In this document: positions 5,061 through 5,755 of the stretch, piece after piece
Layout of the letters: every line of letters begins with the position of its first letter
Position numbering within the stretch: the first letter of the stretch is position 1
Translations under genes and position numbers: made by a program
Source of the DNA: an uncultured Planctomycetales bacterium
GTDB lineage: Bacteria > Planctomycetota > Planctomycetia > Isosphaerales > Isosphaeraceae
Assembly: GCA_937997355.1 (NCBI GenBank)
Contig: CALKTZ010001274.1
Coordinates: forward strand, 1 to 5,755
Reading direction: 5' to 3'
DNA length: 5,755 nucleotides
Notes under the pieces: model-generated
What the model was told of the DNA's origin: nothing
The model's input: only the letters and a program-made list of their open reading frames with translations
Database searches by the model: none

Positions 5061-5723
5061 ATGAGTGAGCCACTCTTTCACTCGGGTCGGCGACGCTTCT
5101 TGAGCCATGCGGCCTTTGCCGCGGCCCTCTTCTCCACCAAAGGGCTGTTCGCCGAGGAGCTATTCCGGACCCCACGCCAGACCGAGGGGCCGTTCTACCC
5201 CAACAAGCTGCCGCTCGACACCGACAACGACCTCCTGATCATCAACGACTCGATCACGCCGGGGGTCGGCGAGATCACCCACCTGACCGGACGGATCTTG
5301 GACACCAAGGGGAACCCGATCCGCAACGCGCTCGTCGAGATCTGGCAGTGCGACCATAATGGCGCGTACATCCACACCAAGGACCCCCACCACAAGCAGC
5401 ACGACGGCAATTTCCAGGGCTTCGGCCGGTTCCTCACCGGATCGACCGGCGAATACTATTTCCGGACCATCAAGCCGGTGGCCTACACGGGCCGCACCCC
5501 TCATATCCACTACAAGATCGCCAGGGCGGGCAAGGAACTCCTCACGACGCAGTGCTACATCAAGGGGGACGCCGGCAACGAGAAGGACGGCGTCTTCCGG
5601 GGCATCAAGGATCCCAGGGCGCGCGAGTCGGTGAGCGTCGACTTCCTCCCGATCAAGGATTCCAAGATCGGCGAACTCGCCGCGCGCTTCGACGTCGTCC
5701 TCGGCCTCACGCCCGAGGCGTGA
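5061..5723 (+). CDS. Tat-exported intradiol ring-cleavage dioxygenase (protocatechuate 3,4-dioxygenase-like)
   Basis: This 220-residue protein belongs to the non-heme Fe(III) intradiol dioxygenases, which open catecholic rings between the two hydroxyls using O2. The catalytic fold is complete: TEGPFYP (41-47), the beta-strand GRILDTKGNPIRNALVEIWQ (77-96), then the iron ligands Y103 (in NGAYIHT), Y142 (in KPVAYTGR), H148 and H150 (in PHIH). R145, three residues before the first histidine, and Q164 in TTQCY match the conserved active-site Arg and Gln of the PcaH subunit. The N-terminus carries SGRRRFLSHAAFAAALF, a twin-arginine signal with likely cleavage after A31, so the enzyme should act outside the cytoplasm, unlike classical PcaGH or CatA. 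It lacks the N-terminal helical dimerisation region of catechol 1,2-dioxygenases. The ATG follows AGGG at a 10-base spacing. No partner alpha subunit or beta-ketoadipate pathway gene is present, so the substrate is unknown and could be lignin-derived or other extracellular catechols. Confidence 0.95.
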   Translation: MSEPLFHSGRRRFLSHAAFAAALFSTKGLFAEELFRTPRQTEGPFYPNKLPLDTDNDLLIINDSITPGVGEITHLTGRILDTKGNPIRNALVEIWQCDHNGAYIHTKDPHHKQHDGNFQGFGRFLTGSTGEYYFRTIKPVAYTGRTPHIHYKIARAGKELLTTQCYIKGDAGNEKDGVFRGIKDPRARESVSVDFLPIKDSKIGELAARFDVVLGLTPEA

Positions 5724-5755
5724 CCGACATGAATCGCCATTGAATCTCGTTCGGC
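5724..5755. other. Short tail after the dioxygenase gene
   Basis: These 32 bases contain no recognisable terminator or ribosome site. An ATG at 5730 opens only four codons. The next gene is outside the window. Confidence 0.4.

Noticed and set aside
4880..5068. A 62-codon TTG-started plus-strand frame filling the gap between DUF1501 and the dioxygenase
   Set aside because: It has a rare start codon with no properly spaced ribosome site, overlaps both neighbours, and shows no motif. The region reads better as a spacer or leader.

Overview
The window is GC-rich, gene-dense bacterial DNA. A twin-arginine DUF1501 protein lying beside a secreted-type intradiol dioxygenase points to Planctomycetota, possibly the Isosphaeraceae or a related high-GC family. 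That placement is inferred from gene content and composition; there is no rRNA or other marker here. Five protein genes are supported. They form two divergent groups around a roughly 290-base intergenic region (about 3265-3558). No tRNA, rRNA, CRISPR array or insertion sequence was seen.

Left arm, minus strand, read from 3264 down to 1: a MalK/UgpC-type ABC transporter ATPase, then after about 78 bases an XdhC-family molybdoenzyme maturation factor, then a MocA-like nucleotidyltransferase that overlaps xdhC by the four bases ATGA. The last protein continues past its nucleotidyltransferase domain into a MoaD/ThiS-like ubiquitin-fold domain cut by the window edge. XdhC, MocA and MoaD all belong to molybdenum-cofactor synthesis or insertion for the xanthine dehydrogenase/CO dehydrogenase enzyme family, so this arm is most simply a cofactor maturation operon. 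No molybdoenzyme and no transporter permease or binding protein lies in the window, so the ATPase's substrate is open.

Right arm, plus strand: a DUF1501 protein (alkaline-phosphatase-like superfamily) with an N-terminal twin-arginine motif, then after a 173-base gap an intradiol ring-cleavage dioxygenase that also has a twin-arginine signal and all four expected iron ligands. Both are predicted to leave the cytoplasm folded, via Tat. The DUF1501 leader holds a candidate promoter, a hairpin over a strong Shine-Dalgarno, and a 13-codon open frame overlapping the DUF1501 start.

The most distinctive features are the MocA-MoaD fusion, the DUF1501 leader arrangement, and the exported dioxygenase beside a molybdenum-hydroxylase maturation operon. 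A link between the two arms (molybdenum hydroxylase acting on aromatics, ring cleavage by the dioxygenase) is conceivable, but it is only inference from proximity.
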